From NCBI GenBank assembly GCA_030867875.1, contig JAOWCC010000044.1:1830501-1894500 (forward strand): a stretch of DNA of 64,000 bases. Reading direction: 5' to 3'. Position numbers and translations under genes: made by a program. Of the stretch, positions 60,520 through 64,000 are shown piece by piece. The notes under the pieces were generated by a model. That model had not been told where the DNA came from. It saw only the letters and a list, made by a program, of their open reading frames with translations, and did no database searches. Position 1 is the first letter of the stretch, and every line of letters begins with the position of its first letter. This DNA is from Actinernus sp. WN-2022 (Eukaryota; Cnidaria; Anthozoa; Actiniaria; Actinernidae).

Positions 60520-62225
60520 CGAAACAACATCCATGCGATTCCAGCTGCGGCAATGGATGTCACTGCGAGATTGATCTCATGTTGTGGGGCAGCCTTTTGT
60601 ACGGGATCTTGTTTCTTGTGCGTGACAGCCTTTAGTACAGGAACTTGTTTCTTGTGCGTCTCGAGATGCGGCAACGATTTCTTATCTGGTGGTCCTTCCA
60701 TAAGAAGAGGTGAGTGTCCTTTGCCTTCTACATTGATGTCGTTAGTGCCTAGCACCATATCTTTCGTGGCTTTCGGGATTGGATTCTTATAACCATCTTT
60801 CTCACTAAGAGAGTACTCTAGATCGCTTGGCAATAATCGTACGCCTATAGCTATCGCTAGATCGAGCCTCTTATGCGTTGCCGTTATAGCAGTAAGATAG
60901 TTTTTGTAGCTCGCCACTAAATCGTTTTCGAGAATAGCAGCTTCGACTAAGCTCTTAAACTTTTCTTTGACGTTATGGCTATCTACGATGGATTCGTTCA
61001 AGTCGGCTTGAGCGCCAAGTATGCAATGTCCAAAAGCCTCGACAGATCTATTCAACCTACCCAATCCAGCATCCGTCAAACCCTTTCCGATTGGTGGTGT
61101 AAACCAATTGTATTGCTTTCCTTCATGTTCATCGTTCCTAATAAAAGCTATCAGAGTGTCCTCCTTACCTCCTTGGTCTTTAAATAAAGTAGAGTCCGCG
61201 GGCCATGTGGTTGCTTTGTCGTAACTTCGACCATGGGCAGTTACATATCCGTTTACGTAGCCAGTTGATCCCTGGTATAACAGGAATACATCTCCTAATC
61301 CATTATTCCTACCTCCGTGCCATCGGAAGTCTGGTGGGAAATCTGGTGTTCGAGATATACCAAATTCAATGCACAATTTCTCAAGAGCTGCTTTGTTATA
61401 GAGGTTATCCATTTGCTTGAAATGAGAGTTACCAGGTAAAGGAACTCCATGAGTACCACCAAGTTCACGTAGAATTCTTCGTATCGTGAAATAAACATGG
61501 AATCGAAGGAACCCCTGAACGACTGGTGGATGCGTTTTGAAAATAGGATCAAACAATGACACTCCACATCCAGAAGTCGCACACCACGTTGCGAAATTCA
61601 ATTGCTGAGGCCAGTACTTGAAATCCGGACCATGTAACCAATGGTAGGACTCATTTGCTGTCGTATGCTTTACGACGGTCTCCTTGAATATATTTGGAAC
61701 GCCAGCTTTGAACTTCTTCGTTGGGGTGATATATATCCATAGATTAGTGAGCTCAATATCTTGTGCCAGTTCAGTAGAAGGAACTGCTGTAATAGGATAT
61801 TTCGCACTCCTATCTAGGGTCAACGTAGATGGGAAACCCTTATGCACATCCCACAACGCATTATCGATACGTCTTTGAGTGACTGCAGGTAACTTCGAGA
61901 CATCATTACCGTAAACGACATAGCTAGAATCTCCATCTCGAAACCAAATACTCGTCGAATATTTACCTGGACCGTTCACTTCCGTAGAGGCATAGAACTT
62001 GTGAAGATCTGCATGTGGGTATTTCTTCTTGAACTTCGCTAATAGATCTGCATTCAATGTTGCAACCTCTCTACTTTTCACATCTTCTCTATCTAGCCGA
62101 GCTTGATTCTCTCTCCTAGCTTGATTCTCAGCCTTTGACCTTATGTTAGCATTCGGTGTTGGGAACTCTTCCTCTTCGTCTTTCCCTCCGTAATGGTAAC
62201 TGAAAAGACCTCCGGACCTCCTCAT
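60516..62225 (-). CDS. Element 2 large conserved protein with C-terminal membrane anchor, 569 aa
   Basis: The start is ATG 62225 (MRRSGGLFSYHYGGKDEEEE). A charged region rich in NQARR and a globular body follow: YPITAVPSTELAQDIELTNL, WIYITPTKKFKAGVPNIF, FATWCATSGCGVSLFDPIFK, FLRFHVYFTIRRILRELGG and FGISRTPDFPPDFRWHGGRN. A Lys/Pro-rich linker with THKKQ repeats leads to a single C-terminal anchor (LAVTSIAAAGIAWMLF). The family is widespread in cnidarian Polintons without an assigned function. Its size and anchor suit a virion or membrane protein. It is complete. Confidence 0.65.
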   Translation of the reverse strand: MRRSGGLFSYHYGGKDEEEEFPTPNANIRSKAENQARRENQARLDREDVKSREVATLNADLLAKFKKKYPHADLHKFYASTEVNGPGKYSTSIWFRDGDSSYVVYGNDVSKLPAVTQRRIDNALWDVHKGFPSTLTLDRSAKYPITAVPSTELAQDIELTNLWIYITPTKKFKAGVPNIFKETVVKHTTANESYHWLHGPDFKYWPQQLNFATWCATSGCGVSLFDPIFKTHPPVVQGFLRFHVYFTIRRILRELGGTHGVPLPGNSHFKQMDNLYNKAALEKLCIEFGISRTPDFPPDFRWHGGRNNGLGDVFLLYQGSTGYVNGYVTAHGRSYDKATTWPADSTLFKDQGGKEDTLIAFIRNDEHEGKQYNWFTPPIGKGLTDAGLGRLNRSVEAFGHCILGAQADLNESIVDSHNVKEKFKSLVEAAILENDLVASYKNYLTAITATHKRLDLAIAIGVRLLPSDLEYSLSEKDGYKNPIPKATKDMVLGTNDINVEGKGHSPLLMEGPPDKKSLPHLETHKKQVPVLKAVTHKKQDPVQKAAPQHEINLAVTSIAAAGIAWMLFR

Positions 62226-62268
62226 GTTGAAGCTATACGTATATATAGTTATACCTTCAACATATAAG
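62226..62268. promoter_or_regulatory. 43-bp palindromic bidirectional promoter between the 62225 and 62269 genes
   Basis: The core gttgaagctatacgtatata continues as tagttataccttcaac, a palindrome with GTTGAAG and CTTCAAC ends around divergent TATA-like sequences. It is followed by atataag before the plus ATG. Confidence 0.65.
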
Positions 62269-62943
62269 ATGGTTCTCTTATATATCACCACAACATCGGC
62301 TGACCATACTGTCTACTTCGACGACCCTATTCTTATACAGAACGTTTCACTAGTCGAGGTCACTTTCGAGAATAGCTGGTGGAACCTAGAAGAGCCAGGG
62401 AGCTTTCATTGGAATGTCAATGGTGTGATGTTTCCACACGAAATTAAGGTGGGGAACTACGATATACCAACCCTCCAGACCCTCTTCAAACCCGCAATCA
62501 AAGCTGGTATCATAAAATTCGGGAAAGACTTATTGACGGGGAGTTGGATCCTAGATGTCATGAAACCGATCATTCTTAGCACAAATATCTGTGAACTGTT
62601 TATTGAAAGCTGTAGGAGTTCCCCAAATACTACCACGACTTTAACTATAGCGGTAGGCACTTTCCCTATAAGTATCCTCTTTGAGATCGATACGGTATAT
62701 GTCCACTGTGACGTAGTGGATTCCAGCTTCTCACTCCTAGAGGGAAAACGCTCGAAAGTCTTGGCTAGCATAAATGTCCGAGGCGATAGATTCGTGAAAA
62801 CGACGTATGCCTCACTACAACCTCTAGATGTCAAAGCTCTAGGTACGATACAAAGCAGCCTTCGTCTGACAATTCTCGATGAGAAAGGTAATCTGATAGA
62901 CTTCCGTGGTCGACCTATACGATACGTGTTGAAGCTTGAGTAA
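62269..62943 (+). CDS. Element 2 penton/jelly-roll-type protein candidate, 224 aa
   Basis: The start is ATG 62269 (MVLLYITTTSADHTVYFDDP). The body is beta-rich with LVEVTFENSWWNLEEPG, then HEIKVGNYDIPTLQTLFKP, a mid Cys pair, and a closing domain LRLTILDEKGNLIDFRGRPI before YVLKLE. The closing strand pattern matches that of the element 1 gene at 30633, which supports a shared capsid-vertex or fibre fold. Role inferred from gene set. The frame is intact. Confidence 0.55.
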   Translation: MVLLYITTTSADHTVYFDDPILIQNVSLVEVTFENSWWNLEEPGSFHWNVNGVMFPHEIKVGNYDIPTLQTLFKPAIKAGIIKFGKDLLTGSWILDVMKPIILSTNICELFIESCRSSPNTTTTLTIAVGTFPISILFEIDTVYVHCDVVDSSFSLLEGKRSKVLASINVRGDRFVKTTYASLQPLDVKALGTIQSSLRLTILDEKGNLIDFRGRPIRYVLKLE

Positions 62944-62962
62944 GCTATATGTATAACGTACA

Positions 62963-63574
62963 ATGGAAGGCGACTCGATTCAACCGTTTCCCTCAGCACC
63001 GAGTATCTATCCACAGATCGCTAGCGACGCTGGAAAGAACTTTAGACTGCAAACGATCCGAGACACGCTTTCGGACATAGAAGTTCAAGAAAGGCACTAC
63101 GAAGGTGTTCGCAAGAAATATGCACGTTCTCAAGGAATAGTTCATGGCATCGCAGTGGTAACTGGAGGTCTATCTGTGATCTTATCTGGATCTGGATTGG
63201 GCGCAGCGTTGACTGGGGTTGGAATAGTGATTGGTCTACCACTTGGAGTTATTGGTGGACTATGTGGATTAATTTCAGCATCTACAACCCTTGGAGCTAA
63301 GAAGTTAGGAATGAAGGTTTCTAAGCATGAAAGGACAACTATGTTGGCAAAGGCGAAAATCAATACGATTCGCGATCTAGTATCGAAAGCCTTACGCGAT
63401 GAAAACATATCCGACTCCGAATACAGTCTCATCTTGAATGAAGCAAATAAGTATGAGATCATGAGATCTGAAATTCGTCGCAAGGCTTCCATAGGTGAAA
63501 AAAGTCCAGATCGGGTTCGAGCCGAACTCAAGCAAGAAGTGCAAAAGGAAATGCGAGAAAAACTTGGAATGTAA
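62963..63574 (+). CDS. Element 2 membrane protein, 203 aa
   Basis: The start is ATG 62963, 19 bp after the previous stop and after a ctatatgtataac promoter-like stretch. A polar N-terminus (QTIRDTLSDIEVQERHYEGV) leads to RKKYARSQGIVHGI and long Gly-rich hydrophobic segments (GGLSVILSGSGLGAALTGVG and GLPLGVIGGLCGLISAS). A basic helical C-terminus (KVSKHERTTMLAKAKINTIR) follows. The signature is a conserved family of related elements. The Gly-rich hydrophobic core resembles membrane-active peptides. Function unknown. Confidence 0.6.
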   Translation: MEGDSIQPFPSAPSIYPQIASDAGKNFRLQTIRDTLSDIEVQERHYEGVRKKYARSQGIVHGIAVVTGGLSVILSGSGLGAALTGVGIVIGLPLGVIGGLCGLISASTTLGAKKLGMKVSKHERTTMLAKAKINTIRDLVSKALRDENISDSEYSLILNEANKYEIMRSEIRRKASIGEKSPDRVRAELKQEVQKEMREKLGM

Positions 63575-63577
63575 GAA

Positions 63578-64000
63578 TCAACGTTTCCTATGAAAGGAAC
63601 GAACATGGCTCTCACTTTCACTTTGCCAAGTCCTACTGCTAGTTAGCCCATGCTTAGTGTAGATTGGTTCGAAGTGGGAATGGTAAGAAGACAACTCCTT
63701 GACAAAACGCTTGACCGCATTTCCAAATATGCCACAGCGCTTAACGACATCCTTAAAAGACATAGACGATCCGGAGCGACGTAGCACCTCGTAACTTGCT
63801 CCAACGACTTTCGTCTTAAGCATTGATTTGGGGCCTATATTGTTTTCCATTGCCTTAGTAACGACCTCGTGGACTATTTGTTGAACGTCCCTAGGTACTC
63901 CTACAAGATCTAGTTGTAGGAAAGTCGTCGCAATGTGAGGAACTATGCGCTCAGCATCCAAGTCTACATCAATCTTATCGTCGTCACACAGAGAACGTAT
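63578..64000 (-). CDS. Element 2 cyclin-fold (TFIIB-like) protein, partial at window edge
   Basis: The frame runs from the window edge to the stop at 63578, at least 140 codons. The visible part has two helical blocks: ATTFLQLDLVGVPRDVQQIV, then HEVVTKAMENNIGPK, and KTKVVGASYEVLRRSG, then MSFKDVVKRCG and AVKRFVKEL. The A-A-YxxxR, then S-DVV-C-I, F-KEL pattern is that of TFIIB-type cyclin repeats. A Cys (SLCDDDK) near the edge could be the end of an upstream zinc ribbon outside the window. If right, it is a virus-like transcription factor. The family call is by pattern and is uncertain. Confidence 0.45.
   Translation of the reverse strand: MRSLCDDDKIDVDLDAERIVPHIATTFLQLDLVGVPRDVQQIVHEVVTKAMENNIGPKSMLKTKVVGASYEVLRRSGSSMSFKDVVKRCGIFGNAVKRFVKELSSYHSHFEPIYTKHGLTSSRTWQSESESHVRSFHRKR

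Larger units (their letters stand above)
50764..64000. mobile_element. Polinton-type element 2, compact and nearly intact, right end outside the window
   Basis: It carries PolB, integrase, packaging ATPase, capsid candidate, penton-like protein and several conserved membrane proteins, almost all without breaks. Genes overlap or lie within a few tens of bases. Its gene families differ from those of element 1 in capsid and accessory proteins. No terminal inverted repeat can be tested because the right end is missing. Whether it is an integrated virus-like genome able to form particles cannot be decided from sequence alone. Confidence 0.8.

Overview
This is eukaryotic, almost certainly metazoan, DNA. 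It is AT-rich, has spliced genes with GT-AG introns, and is dominated by nested transposable elements. The repertoire is LINEs with FP-domain and SGNH-esterase ORF1 types, THAP-Kolobok, MULE, many palindromic MITEs, a tRNA-derived SINE and Polinton/Maverick-type elements. It fits a cnidarian such as a coral best. That assignment is inference from family resemblance, not proven. No ordinary single-copy host gene is certain. The best host-like candidates are a two-exon minus-strand gene at 20423-21322 and a RING-type multi-exon gene at 23208-24380.

Region 1 (1-10 kb) holds the end of an FP-domain protein. It is followed by a plus-strand LINE (LINE A, 1279-5160) lying inside a minus-strand LINE (LINE B, 5161-10000). 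LINE B has an unusual first protein: an RNase H1-like hybrid-binding domain, a coiled coil and an SGNH esterase. Region 2 (10-25 kb) is mostly non-coding DNA with palindromic MITEs and decayed genes. It also holds a MULE-type transposon (15.85-18.83 kb) whose ends are arrays of palindromic repeat units. This MULE sits in a fragment of a different Mutator-like transposase. A broken deubiquitinase-like cysteine protease, the RING gene with a duplicated 43-nt exon, and a LINE fragment follow.

Region 3 (25-50.5 kb) is a decayed Polinton-type element. Plus-strand genes are protein-primed PolB, integrase, two jelly-roll-type capsid proteins, a core-like protein, the major capsid protein, an adenain-like protease, an intact packaging ATPase and small basic proteins. 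Minus-strand genes follow. Stops and frameshifts break many of the genes. A SINE (34.4 kb), a 2.1-kb insert (36.8-39.0 kb) and a complete 8.55-kb Kolobok transposon (40946-49497, TTAA target duplication) lie inside it. The Kolobok carries a THAP-transposase gene of about 11 exons.

Region 4 (about 50.8-64 kb and beyond) is a second, different Polinton-type element. It is compact and almost entirely intact. A 1196-aa PolB and an integrase converge with overlapping stops. A set of minus-strand genes covers small membrane proteins, packaging ATPase and a capsid-protein candidate. Plus-strand genes encode a large membrane protein, a penton-like protein and a further membrane protein. A cyclin-fold (TFIIB-like) protein runs off the right edge. 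Two divergent gene pairs share palindromic TATA-containing intergenic spacers of 34 and 43 bp. The two elements are separated by a long palindromic MITE and a short tandem repeat. The intact second element, with its promoters, transcription-factor-like gene and membrane-protein set, is the most interesting object in the window.
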